Source: Gemmata massiliana (GTDB taxonomy: Bacteria > Planctomycetota > Planctomycetia > Gemmatales > Gemmataceae). From it: a stretch of DNA of 39,624 nt. A program made the translations under genes and the position numbers. Of the stretch, positions 32,410 through 39,624 are shown one piece after another; positions within the stretch are counted from its first letter, which is position 1, and every line of letters begins with the position of its first letter. The DNA is taken from NCBI GenBank assembly GCA_000531095.1, contig HG799462.1, positions 1,630,896 through 1,670,519 on the forward strand, in the 5' to 3' direction. A model generated the notes under the pieces. That model saw nothing but the letters and a program-made list of their open reading frames with translations. It had not been told where the DNA came from and did no database searches.

Positions 32410-33762
32410 ATGCGATGGTACTTAAGGCTACTCGCCCCGCTCGCGGCGCTGGCCCTTCCGATTCTCTCTACCGGCTGCGGGCCCGCGCCCGTGGCGGCCG
32501 CCAACCAGTCGTCGAAGGAGACGGCGTCCCTTGACCGTAAGGCAGCCTCCCCCCTCCCGCCCATTTCGCAGGGGCGCGATGTCTCGCTGTACGAAAGCGC
32601 CCTTGACGCTGACCCGGCCGTCCAGCCCGCCTGGTTCGCTTCCCATGCCATGAAGCGAAGCGAGGCGGATCTCTATGACCACTACGAGAAGAACCTCCGG
32701 CCGAAACTCGACCGGGCTCGAATCGGGAAGGACTGGGAGTCGAGTTCGGCCGCGCTCCCCGCATTCCTCGAAGCGGCGAGAATTCTCGAGGCAATGGCCG
32801 ACGACGTGATCCGCGCGGACGAGAAGTTTCAGCCCATCGCAGAGAAGCACCGGAAGGACTTGGCGCGGGCACCGCCGAGCTACCGCGCCGCCGCCGCGAG
32901 GTGGCGAGAGAAGAGCGCCGAGGAAACCAACCGTGTGATTCGGGAGAGCTATGCGAAGTTCGCCGAGAACGCGGAGATCTTCGCTGTCGTGATCGAGGAG
33001 CGGGCCCAGGCTTTCGCGAAGTTCGAGGCCGAAGTGGTGCTCGCCCTGAAGTTCACGAGGAAGACGCGAGAGCTGCTCCGAGAGTTTCAGGTCTTCGCGA
33101 GCCTCGCGCCGTCCCTCGACACGTCCGACCTCCGCACCCAGTACCGGGACCAGCTCCGGGTGTACGTCGGGGCCTTCGGCGAATTCCTCACGCTGCACGA
33201 GGAGTGGAGCACGACCCTGCGGGCAAAGCCCCTCCCGACGAAGCCGACCGAGAGGCCTACTCCAAGGCCTTCCCCTCAGCCGAGCCCGGAGTACACGTCG
33301 CCCCAGGGGGGCTCGCAGCTCGTTCACGCGAAAGTCTCCCGAACGCCGAACCCGGACACCGTCGCGCAACTTTCCGCGGAGAACAGCGGGCGGTCCATCC
33401 AAGCCCTTCTCACCGACCTTCGGTCCGAACACTCCGCGCTTACCGCGCGGGTACGCGGTTACACGGATGCAACGCTCCCCACGGCCATCCGGACCGACCT
33501 CGACCGGTACACGCAGCGGGTGAACTACTTTCAATCCATCGAACACTGTCCGGTGAACAAAAACGGCTGGGCGATCAGCTTGTCGTGCTCTGCCGACATC
33601 GACGCCGGCGCCTACCTGCCGATCGTCAGGGGCGACAGCCTCACCTACGTCGGCGTCGTCCGAGTCGGCCCCCGCCTCAGTAACAACCAGTTCGCCCTCT
33701 CGCCCGTACGCGGCGACCTCGTGAAGCCCGGAGATTACGCGATTCGGATCCCCACCCGGTAG
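32410..33762 (+). CDS. 450-aa lipoprotein of module 2
   Basis: It starts at ATG 32410 behind GAGG with a lipoprotein signal (LAALALPILSTGC, lipobox STGC, Cys about residue 23). The mature protein has a long helical, coiled-coil-like section (about 75-280) rich in Glu, Lys, Arg and Ala, a Thr/Pro-rich linker (about 275-300, KPTERPTPRPSPQPSP), a second helical segment, and a beta-rich C-terminal module with three cysteines or fewer and GDSLTYVGVVRVGPR...LVKPGDYAIRIPTR. It should sit on the cell-envelope side. Position after relaxase and coupling protein suggests a surface role such as mating-pair contact or entry exclusion, but this is inference; no family recognised. Confidence 0.6.
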   Translation: MRWYLRLLAPLAALALPILSTGCGPAPVAAANQSSKETASLDRKAASPLPPISQGRDVSLYESALDADPAVQPAWFASHAMKRSEADLYDHYEKNLRPKLDRARIGKDWESSSAALPAFLEAARILEAMADDVIRADEKFQPIAEKHRKDLARAPPSYRAAAARWREKSAEETNRVIRESYAKFAENAEIFAVVIEERAQAFAKFEAEVVLALKFTRKTRELLREFQVFASLAPSLDTSDLRTQYRDQLRVYVGAFGEFLTLHEEWSTTLRAKPLPTKPTERPTPRPSPQPSPEYTSPQGGSQLVHAKVSRTPNPDTVAQLSAENSGRSIQALLTDLRSEHSALTARVRGYTDATLPTAIRTDLDRYTQRVNYFQSIEHCPVNKNGWAISLSCSADIDAGAYLPIVRGDSLTYVGVVRVGPRLSNNQFALSPVRGDLVKPGDYAIRIPTR

Positions 33763-33799
33763 CACCACCCCCGTTGCCACGCGATCGGAGGACATCGTC

Positions 33800-34228
33800 A
33801 TGTTGAGGTCGAAACACCGACACCGCCCGAGTGACCAGAGCACAATCGCGACGGTCTCGCTGTCGGCGAATCCGAAAGAGGAGGCCGAATCGCCGGCGGG
33901 CGAGGGGTTGATCGCCCGCCTCGATCAGCTCCAAGTGATCCTCCTCGAGATCCAGGCTCGGCTCACGACCGTTCTCCTCCCCGAGAAGGAGGCGTTCACG
34001 CCGGGCGAGTTCGCCGAGGCCACCGGCTTGAGCACCTACACCGTGCAGGACCACTGCCGGAGGGGACGCCTTCAAGCGACGAAGGCGCTTTCCGGCCGGG
34101 GGGGCGAGCGGGGATGGCGGATCTCCCTCGACGAACTCAAGCGGTATCAACGCGAAGGGCTGCTTCCCGAGCAAACCTCGCGGGAGGCCCGGCCCGCACT
34201 ACCTACTTCAGCCGAGGTGCGCTCATGA
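33800..34228 (+). CDS. helix-turn-helix protein, excisionase-like
   Basis: A 142-aa protein from ATG 33800. The N-terminal part is polar, then a helix (GLIARLDQLQVILLEIQARL) that may mediate dimerisation. Residues about 65-115 form a MerR/Xis-type winged helix: FTPGEFAEATGLSTYTVQDH, CRRGRLQATK, and GWRISLDELKRYQREG, the usual arrangement of a DNA-binding domain of the excisionase-like helix-turn-helix-17 type. It may bind attachment-site DNA or regulate module genes. Its stop overlaps the start of the next small gene (ATGA), so the two are co-translated. A second, shorter protein of the same type is encoded at 34536. Confidence 0.68.
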   Translation: MLRSKHRHRPSDQSTIATVSLSANPKEEAESPAGEGLIARLDQLQVILLEIQARLTTVLLPEKEAFTPGEFAEATGLSTYTVQDHCRRGRLQATKALSGRGGERGWRISLDELKRYQREGLLPEQTSREARPALPTSAEVRS

Positions 34229-34422
34229 CTGACGACCTCAGCAGCGTCGTAGACGAAGCGTTCGACGAGGTGCTCTCGATCCTCTTCCGCGCGCTCGAGG
34301 GCGACCGGGATGGGGACGAAATCGTGAAGCTCACCGGCGCCATCATGCTCGTCGTCGGCCGGGCGGTCGGCGAGGCGGGCCGCATCGAGCGGTGCCGGCG
34401 GGTGACGCCCAGCAACAACTGA
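34225..34422 (+). CDS. small hypothetical protein, 65 aa
   Basis: A 65-aa acidic, mostly helical protein (MTDDLSSVVDEAFDEVLSIL ... AIMLVVGRAVGEAGRIERCR). It begins at ATG 34225, overlapping the preceding stop by four bases, which is the main evidence that it is real. No motif recognised. It lies between two excisionase-like genes near the element's right end. Confidence 0.5.
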   Translation: MTDDLSSVVDEAFDEVLSILFRALEGDRDGDEIVKLTGAIMLVVGRAVGEAGRIERCRRVTPSNN

Positions 34423-34535
34423 CTGGGCGGGAGAGCGAACGCGATCGCTCCCCCGCGCCCTGCTCCGATCGAGCGACTCGGCTCCGACCCCGAACCGACC
34501 GCCCCCTCAGGGCTCCCGTTCTAAAGGCCGATGCC

Positions 34536-34754
34536 ATGACCGACGAACGATTCCTGACCGTAAAGGAGGCAGCCGAGCGAGCGCGGGTTTCGCGCTCGCT
34601 CGTCTACACCTGGTGCGAGGAGCGGCGCCTGCCCCACGTCCGGGCGGGCGCCGCCGGGAAGAGAGGGCGGATCCTCATCCGCCCCGAAGATCTCGATGCC
34701 CTCCTCAAGGAGTGCGAGGTTGAGCGCCATCCGCTTCTCGGTGCGGGCGGGTAG
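34536..34754 (+). CDS. excisionase-like HTH protein (Xis type)
   Basis: A 72-aa protein from ATG 34536; a longer in-frame start at 34392 yields a non-protein-like leader. It is almost entirely one winged helix: FLTVKEAAERARVSRSLVYT, WCEERRLPHVRAG, and ILIRPEDLDALLKECE, the standard helix-turn-helix-17 excisionase layout. It is convergent with the tyrosine integrase gene and overlaps its 3' end by 50 bp, a typical xis-int neighbourhood. The likely role is to direct the integrase towards excision. The antisense overlap could let each transcript reduce the other. Confidence 0.75.
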   Translation: MTDERFLTVKEAAERARVSRSLVYTWCEERRLPHVRAGAAGKRGRILIRPEDLDALLKECEVERHPLLGAGG

Positions 34755-35793
34755 CCTTCGCCGCTGCATCCTTCAGGTGGTCCACGCGATGAGACAGCCG
34801 TGCGTAGAACTTGTGGAGCGTCGCCGTGTTCGTGTGCCCGAGGAGGGTCGCGACGGTCGCATCCTGCACCCCGCTCTCGAGGGCGTCGGTCGCGAACGAG
34901 CTCCGGTAGGTGTAAGCGACGACCCCTTTCAACTCCGGGAACCGTTCACGGAGCCGCATGAACCGGATGCGGACTGCGTTCCGGGTCCAAGGCTTCCCGC
35001 GCGAGTTGAGAAACAAAGGATCCGCCGGGTTGTGGGCAACGAGCTCGCGGGTGAGTTCGACGGCCTCCGGCGACAAGTAGACGAGCCGGGGCTTCCCGGT
35101 CTTCTTCGCCGTCTTGTGCTTCTTGAGGATCCAGAGCCCGCTCTCGAAATCGACGTCGGCCGCGGTGACCCGTGCGACCTCACCCGGCCGGCAGCCGGTC
35201 AGCGTCATCGCGTTCACGAACCGGCGGAAGGCCAGATCCCGGATCGACCCGAGGATGGTGTCCCGTTCCTCGGCCGTGAGCGTCCGGTCGCGGGTCAGCG
35301 CCTTCGGCTTCCGCACGTGGGCGATCGGGTTCTTCGGGATGTGCTCTTCCTCGACGGCCCAGTTGAACGCCCGCTTGACCGCCCCGAGCGCCTTGTTCGC
35401 GGACGTCGGGTTGTAGCCCTTGACCTCGAGCCACTTCTTGACGTGCTTCTTCCGGAGCCGGGTGACGCGGAGCTTCCCCCACATCTCCTTGAACGGAGTC
35501 AGGAGATCCCGGTACCACCGGGCCGTCGGCGGCTCGTGCTCGCGACGGCTGTGTTCGATGAAGCCGTCAAGAACGTGGGAGACAGTGACCCAGGACGGGG
35601 CGAGCGGGTCGGCCGCTGCCTTCTCTTGGGAGTACTCGCGCGCGGCGAGCTCCTTTAGGAGTTGGTCCTCGGCCTGCTTCCGGCCGTCGCGGGTATTGGG
35701 GGCTTTGACGAGGCGGAGTTGATCGTAACGGCCGTTCTCGCGGAGCGAGGCGTACCACCAACCGGTCTGCTTGCGGAACCACACCTTCTGCAT
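34705..35793 (-). CDS. int: tyrosine-type site-specific integrase
   Basis: A 362-aa recombinase from ATG 35793 (GAGGG upstream; the frame continues upstream without a better start). It has an N-terminal SAM-like core-binding domain (about 60-160, WVTVSHVLDGFIEHSRR ... LRKKHVKKWLEVKG) and a C-terminal catalytic domain: first Arg in TGCRPGEVARVT, Lys region KKHKTAKKTGKPR, box II YTYRSSFAT, GHTN, and the nucleophile tyrosine in LHKFYARL. The first histidine of HxxR is Tyr here, a variation found in some recombinases. It lies just downstream of the 3' end of tRNA-Pro, so it should integrate the element there. Everything left of 35926, at least to the first module, is presumably the element. Confidence 0.9.
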   Translation of the reverse strand: MQKVWFRKQTGWWYASLRENGRYDQLRLVKAPNTRDGRKQAEDQLLKELAAREYSQEKAAADPLAPSWVTVSHVLDGFIEHSRREHEPPTARWYRDLLTPFKEMWGKLRVTRLRKKHVKKWLEVKGYNPTSANKALGAVKRAFNWAVEEEHIPKNPIAHVRKPKALTRDRTLTAEERDTILGSIRDLAFRRFVNAMTLTGCRPGEVARVTAADVDFESGLWILKKHKTAKKTGKPRLVYLSPEAVELTRELVAHNPADPLFLNSRGKPWTRNAVRIRFMRLRERFPELKGVVAYTYRSSFATDALESGVQDATVATLLGHTNTATLHKFYARLSHRVDHLKDAAAKATRPHREADGAQPRTP

Positions 35794-35846
35794 GACTAGA
35801 CCCTCTTGGGATGGACCACGGCGGTCCCGCAAGGGTCTGTCGAGAG

Positions 35847-35880
35847 CCCCCTCCTGGTTGCAGCCGGGAGGGGGTTTCTT
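35847..35880 (+). terminator. rho-independent-like terminator near attachment site
   Basis: CCCCCTCCTGG / CCGGGAGGGGG (11 bp with one G-T wobble), loop TTGCAG, followed by TTTCTT on the plus strand. It would stop plus-strand transcription from the excisionase side before the tRNA. It lies upstream of the integrase start on the minus strand, so it might also form in the integrase leader. Confidence 0.55.
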
Positions 35881-35887
35881 CACTTCC

Positions 35888-35907
35888 TGTGCACTTATCT
35901 TGTGCAC
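35888..35907. repeat. TGTGCAC direct repeats, possible integrase arm sites
   Basis: TGTGCAC occurs at 35888-35894 and 35901-35907, 13 bp apart, between the tRNA end and the integrase gene. Short phased repeats in this position often bind the integrase N-terminal domain or Xis; this is inference from position. Confidence 0.35.
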
Positions 35908-35925
35908 CCGTCGTCGTAAGTCTAG

Positions 35926-35950
35926 TCGGGCTGACAGGATTCGAACCTGC
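35926..35950. other. inferred attachment site (3' end of tRNA-Pro)
   Basis: The T-arm and acceptor end of the tRNA is the usual core for tyrosine integrases encoded next to a tRNA. A second copy of this segment should mark the other end of the element; I did not find one in this window (the best partial match, CCTGTCAGCCC near 26836, is only 11 bp and lies within the kinase gene). Confidence 0.45.
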
Positions 35951-36000
35951 GACCTCTTGGTCCCGAACCAAGCGCTCTAGCCAAGCTGAGCTACAGCCCG
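35926..36000 (-). tRNA. tRNA-Pro (anticodon CGG)
   Basis: Read on the minus strand from 36000, the 75-nt sequence folds completely: acceptor CGGGCTG / CAGCCCG with discriminator A, D-arm GCTC / GAGC, anticodon arm CTTGG-TTCGGGA-CCAAG giving anticodon CGG (proline CCG codons), a 5-nt variable loop, and T-arm GCAGG-TTCGAAT-CCTGT. CCA is not encoded. The 3' end points towards the integrase gene 133 bp away. Confidence 0.95.
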
Positions 36001-36194
36001 TCAACTCTCAATTGTGAAGTAATCCTATCCGGGACACAGCGAGAGTCAATACCAACCAATTTGTGCAGGGCCGTGGGGGCCGTTCGGGTGCAGGACCGGG
36101 TCATTGAAAGTTTCACCTTGGTGAGTTTGGGGAAGTTGCTATTTGGGTTGCTTTGCCGCACGCAATTGGCATGCGGGGTGCTCGGACAATTGCG

Positions 36195-37127
36195 ATGAGT
36201 AACCCGTGTCTGCTGGCCGCCTTGGCCACGGTTCCCGATCCCCGATCGCGCCAGGGGCGCTCGTTCTCGTTCCCTCCGATCTTCGCCTTGCTCGTCGTCG
36301 GCGTTCTCTTGGGGCGCCGCTTGCCCGGGGCGATCGCCCAACTCGCCGACGAGTATGGTGGCGACTTCGCCTTACTTCTCGGATGCCCACGACGACGATT
36401 GCCCACGACTTCCACGCTCTCCAAGCTCCTCCCACGGATTGACGTTCTGGAGTTGGAGGCGGTTCTGCGTAACTGGATCGCGACCCGCCTGCCGCCCGGC
36501 GACACGCTCGTCGTCAACGCGGACGGCACGTGCGTTCGCGGCAGCGCCCACCGATCCGCACAACGGCCCGGCGTTCACCTGTTGCCCGCCTTTGCTCCGC
36601 GCGTCCAAGCCGTTCTGGCCCAACTCCGCGTCGATACCAAGACCAACGAACACAAGGCCGCGCTGGAGTTGCTCAACATCCTGCCCTCGCGTCGGGGCGG
36701 GTGCATCGTCACCGGCGATGCGATGTTCACGCAAACCGAGGTGTGCCAAGCGATTCGAGATCGCAACGACGACTACGCGCTGGTGGTCAAGGGTAACCAG
36801 CCCGCCCTGGCCGTGGATACCGACGCGGGACTCGCATTCGCCGCTCAAGCGGCGACGTTTCCCCCCCCGAAGGGCGCGTGCCGCCGAAGGAATCGACGCC
36901 CGGCCCACGGTTCGCGCGAACAACCGAGAAGGGACACGGTCGAGTTGAGCACCGGACGTTGGAGAGCACGGCGATCCTGACGGCGCATCAGAAATGGCCC
37001 GGGCGGAAGCAAGGCTTCCGCGTGCGCCGGTGGGGCATTCGCAAGGGCAAGGCGTACGAGGACGTGGTCCACGGGATCACCAGTCTGCCCCCGGAGAAGG
37101 CCGATGCGAAACGGCTGCGGGAGTTAG
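36195..37127 (+). pseudogene. ISAs1-like transposase, frameshifted and truncated
   Basis: It starts at ATG 36195 (MSNPCLLAALATVPDPRSRQ). It has ISAs1-family features: LVVNADGTCVRG (first acidic residue), RVDTKTNEHKAALELL, GCIVTGDAMFTQ (second), DYALVVKGNQPAL, and after a frame change TTEKGHGRVEHRTLE and VHGITSLPPEKADAKRLREL. The frame is lost at the eight-C run 36861-36868; one more C would join the two parts (PPPEGRVPPKES). It is cut at 37127 by the IS701 copy, losing the C-terminal catalytic part. A possible left end is CAGGGCCGTG at 36066 (low confidence). As part of a nest of insertion sequences it is inactive. Confidence 0.75.
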
Positions 37128-38610
37128 TACTACAGCGCAGGCTGTCGCTACCTACTTGGGGGCGGTCCGCGTTCGGCGAGGCGCCGCTTGCGGTGACTGA
37201 GGGCGGCGCGGCGGTTGCGCTCCTGTCGCCACCGAGACCATTTCAGGATCTCGTCCACGCCCCAGACTCGCACGTCCAACAGGAGCAGCAGCGCACGCAC
37301 TTCGGGTACGGTCATCTGGGGTTCTTTTTTCCCCCAACGGCTGCTTCCGCAACACCAAGAACGCCAGGGCCAATACCGACAACGCCGTGTGGTGGTGCCA
37401 CCCCACCCAACCCCGCGTCTCGTATTCGTCCAGCCCGCACTCGCCCTTGCACGACTGGATGTCTTCCTCAATGGTCCAACGCACCCAACGCACTCGAGCC
37501 GACTTCTCCAGCGATGCCTCTGCAGGCGCGTTACTCCGGTGATATTTGATATCCGGTTCCTGGCCCAACGAGCGACGCACCAGCAACCGCTCGGTCGGCC
37601 CGGGCAACTCGTCCTCGCAGAACCACACCGGCACCTCGGCGTACTCGCACATCCGCGGGCCCTGACTGCCCTCGCCCGCGACCACGCGACGCCAGGCACC
37701 GGCGGGGAGGGCGGCGGCGATCTCATCCACGCGCCGTCGGCCCCCGACCACCAACGGCTTGGTCGGGGGCCGCCCCCGTGCCGGTCGCGGGCGCTGGTCC
37801 GCCGGGATCACCCGCGGGGCTTCGGTCCACACCTGAGTACCCGAGGAGACGTCCAGCACATACCACTTGCCCCGCGCCCGAACCCCTTGAACGAACGTCG
37901 GGTTGTCCCCGTACACGCAATCCCCACCCGCCCATCGGAACGGCACGCCGGCGGGCACCGGGTCCGCGAGCATTTCCAGGGCCAGGGCCGGCTTGGTGCG
38001 GAAGATTACCTCATCGGGAACCCCCGCCTCCTTGCGGCGAACCGGGTCCGCGGCCCCGTCCTCGGGCAGGAACAACCGGCGGTCCACGAACGTGTGGCCC
38101 TTCGCCGAGCAGTAGTTGGCGAACACCGCGACCTGGCAGTTGTCGGTGCGCCCCCAGGGTGCCCGAGTACTGGCGCTTGACCCCGACCGACTTGCCCCCT
38201 TCTTGGGAAACCCGGTCTCGTCCGAGTTCCACACCGCGCCCGCATCGCCCAACACATCCAGAACCTGGAGGCGCAACGGGGCGAGAACGCCCGCGTCCTT
38301 CCACGCCCCCGTGGTGACAAACGCCTGGAGGGACCGGGCCGGGCCGCCGTCGAGTGCCTCGGCGATGTTCTCGGCGTTGCGTCGGTCGCCGCCGCGCAAC
38401 AGTCCCTGAACGAACCGCCGCGCGTGGGCCTGATTCCCGTCGTGACCGAACAGCGGGGTGTAATGGTCCAGGAACTGATCCAACTCGGGCTTCAACACCT
38501 TCAACTGTTGCTCGTCCATGAGCCCAACCTCGCCGCGATGATAGCGATCCAATGAGTTTGTCTTGTACCCGATCCTCGCGTAGAAGAGCAGCCCACGCTG
38601 CGCTGTAGTA
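37128..38610 (-). mobile_element. complete IS701-family insertion sequence
   Basis: A 1483-bp element with terminal inverted repeats sharing a perfect 13-bp start, TACTACAGCGCAG (37128-37140 and complement at 38598-38610). It is flanked by TTAG on both sides (37124-37127 and 38611-38614), which fits the 4-bp YTAR target duplication known for IS701. It carries one transposase gene on the minus strand. It separates an ISAs1-like fragment from an IS4-like fragment. Confidence 0.88.
37148..38519 (-). CDS. IS701-family transposase, three homopolymer frame errors
   Basis: It starts at ATG 38519 (MDEQQLKVLKPELDQFLDHY). A DDE transposase: first aspartate in WNSDETGFPKKG, second in GGDCVYGD, glutamate near IEEDIQSCKGECGLDEYETR. 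Three frame breaks are visible. One G missing at C5 38195-38199 and one G extra at C5 38151-38155 together turn the expected KSVGVKRQYSGTLG into nonsense, and one base too many near 37325-37335 (C5/T6) breaks the C-terminus. Correcting all three gives an unbroken 456-aa protein ending WSRWRQERNRRAALSHRKRR and a few more residues, with stop at 37148. The net length change divides by three exactly. The gene is probably intact in reality. Confidence 0.85.
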
Positions 38611-38614
38611 TTAG

Positions 38615-38952
38615 TGCGGGAGCAGCTGGAGACGCGCGGGTCACTGGACCCGGCGATCGGGGTTCTGAGTGTGGTCGCGGTGGCCCTGGTGAACCTGCGC
38701 CGGCTGGCCTCGGGTCTTGGGGCCGCGGACCGGCCCGCGCACGAGATGGTTCCGGGGCGCGGGGCGCTGGGTCTCAGCGCGTGGCGCGACAAGGCCCCGC
38801 GCGCGTTGAGCGCCGGGGCGTTCGTACAGGCCCTGGCCCGGTTGGGTGGGTGGATCCCGCGCAAGCAACCGCCCGGGTGGGTGGTCCTCTGGCGCGGGTG
38901 GATGAGGCTGCACACCGTCCTCGAATTCGAGTCCGCAACCCCAAAAATGTGA
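38615..38952 (+). pseudogene. IS4-like transposase C-terminal fragment
   Basis: About 112 codons open from the IS701 border to TGA 38950-38952. The segment REQLETRGSLDPAIGVLSVV and the ending LARLGGWIPRKQPPGWVVLW then RGWMRL resemble the C-terminus of IS4/Tn5-type transposases as I recall them from planctomycetes. The 5' part is absent. Removing IS701 and one TTAG joins this fragment in frame to the ISAs1-like fragment on the left, although they look like different families. No right terminal repeat was identified. Confidence 0.6.
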
Positions 38953-39107
38953 TCAACTGAAAGGTGTTAACGAACGGGTGGAACTATACAACCGCGAGAA
39001 CTAAACGGCCTTGGCGGGAGGCGGTTGTGGCGTTCTGTCGCGGTCGGGTGGATACTGGGCGGTACGGTTTGCTGTGCCCATTGGTGTGAAGCGCGTGGGA
39101 GCAAGCG

Positions 39108-39242
39108 ATGCGCCGGCGGCTGGTCGGTTTCGTCCTGTTTGGGATGGTACTTGTGGTTGTGGCGTGGGTTTTGCGCGAAATCGGGTGGCACCGCGTTGCC
39201 GCAACGGACGTGGAGCCGATGCCGTTCGAGTACCGGGGATGA
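39108..39242 (+). CDS. small single-helix membrane protein, 44 aa
   Basis: ATG 39108, preceded by GGGAG. It encodes MRRRLVGFVLFGMVLVVVAW followed by a short polar tail ending VEPMPFEYRG: a basic start, one membrane helix (about 5-22) and a cytoplasm-external tail. Too short for family assignment; the good hydrophobic pattern and ribosome-binding site argue it is real. It lies 30 bp before the next gene, possibly in one operon. Confidence 0.45.
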   Translation: MRRRLVGFVLFGMVLVVVAWVLREIGWHRVAATDVEPMPFEYRG

Positions 39243-39272
39243 GCGTCGGGTAGCGCGACCCGGCGGTACGGA

Positions 39273-39500
39273 ATGGCCAGACACTTGATCGAAAGCCGAG
39301 ACTTGGTCGGTCGATCAAAGGATTACATCCTCACGCAACTCGGGGCAACGCTCACTGATCGCACAGAAGGAGGGCTGGAATGGTATCTGGGGCGACGGAA
39401 GGGCGGTGCCTCGCTCATGTGGGACTATGAAGGGTATCTGGTCGTCACCCTCAACGACCGCGGGGAGTGTGAGAAGGCTTACATCTACGAACGAGACTGA
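39273..39500 (+). CDS. hypothetical protein, BamE/SmpA-like outline
   Basis: A 75-aa soluble protein from ATG 39273 (MARHLIESRDLVGRSKDYIL ... LGATLTDRTEGGLEWYLGRR ... YLVVTLNDRGECEKAYIYER). The pattern 'LVG-S---I---LG' followed by 'WYLG' and then two beta strands resembles the small BamE/SmpA-type fold (helix pair then beta sheet), common in planctomycete hypothetical proteins. No signal peptide or lipobox. Function unknown; assignment tentative. The remaining 124 bp of the window hold nothing I can identify. Confidence 0.55.
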   Translation: MARHLIESRDLVGRSKDYILTQLGATLTDRTEGGLEWYLGRRKGGASLMWDYEGYLVVTLNDRGECEKAYIYERD

Positions 39501-39624
39501 TACTCCGGTGGCTCGCACAGCCGGCGAGTTCGATGGCGTGCATTACTTCCATCATTCAATGGAAATGCTTTAACAATCAGTTGATACACCTAAATGAGAA
39601 CGCGCCGCGGGCCGGGAAGACTTC

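Noticed and set aside
1-39624. CRISPR array, rRNA genes or type IV secretion (VirB) genes
   Set aside because: No regularly spaced short repeats, no rRNA-like sequence, and no VirB4, VirB6 or VirB9-type proteins were seen on either strand.

Overview
The window is high-GC bacterial DNA that looks planctomycete, probably Gemmata-like. This is inferred from the style of the DUF6573-like proteins, the integrase/excisionase pair and the IS701/ISAs1-type transposases; no database was searched. GGAGG ribosome-binding sites are common, and several starts are GTG or TTG.

Layout. (1) 1-6976: a perfect loxP sequence (30-63), which looks like a leftover Cre-lox mate-pair linker rather than native DNA, followed at once by the beheaded 3' end of a CadD-like cadmium transporter gene. 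Then comes a heavy-metal RND efflux operon: secreted protein, czcC-, czcB- and czcA-like genes, and a lipoprotein. (2) 7046-11702: a 925-aa protein with a flavoprotein-like C-terminal end, convergent with a tandem nucleotidyltransferase that follows a ribbon-helix-helix (RHH)-like gene. (3) 12274-20103: a first mobilization module (RHH accessory, MobF relaxase-helicase, TraD-type coupling protein) with a candidate oriT upstream, two DUF6573-like paralogues, a RadC-like protein, and a gene-free tract dominated by long hairpins. (4) 20742-24127: an MT-A70 methyltransferase and two divergent LysR-like regulators. (5) 24571-27206: a small proline-rich protein, a VWA protein and a YegI-like kinase with a C-terminal membrane helix. 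(6) 27203-33762: a second mobilization module (RHH, MobF relaxase with a degenerate helicase half, coupling protein, lipoprotein). (7) 33800-36000: two excisionase-like helix-turn-helix genes, a tyrosine integrase and a tRNA-Pro(CGG) whose 3' end faces the integrase, the usual right edge of an integrated element. (8) 36066-38952: nested insertion sequences (ISAs1-like fragment, complete IS701-family copy, IS4-like fragment). Two small genes close the window.

How it works together. The tRNA-Pro integrase/excisionase pair would move an island carrying two relaxase/coupling-protein sets. No VirB4 or other mating-pair genes are visible, so the element looks mobilizable rather than self-conjugative unless that machinery lies outside. 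Metal efflux, the methyltransferase, the VWA-kinase pair and the RHH-nucleotidyltransferase pair would be cargo. The left end was not found.

Sequence quality matters. At least seven reading-frame breaks sit at G/C homopolymer runs, and each is repaired by adding or removing one base. With the loxP linker this fits pyrosequencing-type indels, so most of the 'broken' genes are probably intact in the organism. The most interesting biology is the doubled MobF module with one pseudo-helicase, the candidate oriT, the tandem nucleotidyltransferase with a dead second half, and the hairpin tract at 18183-18697.
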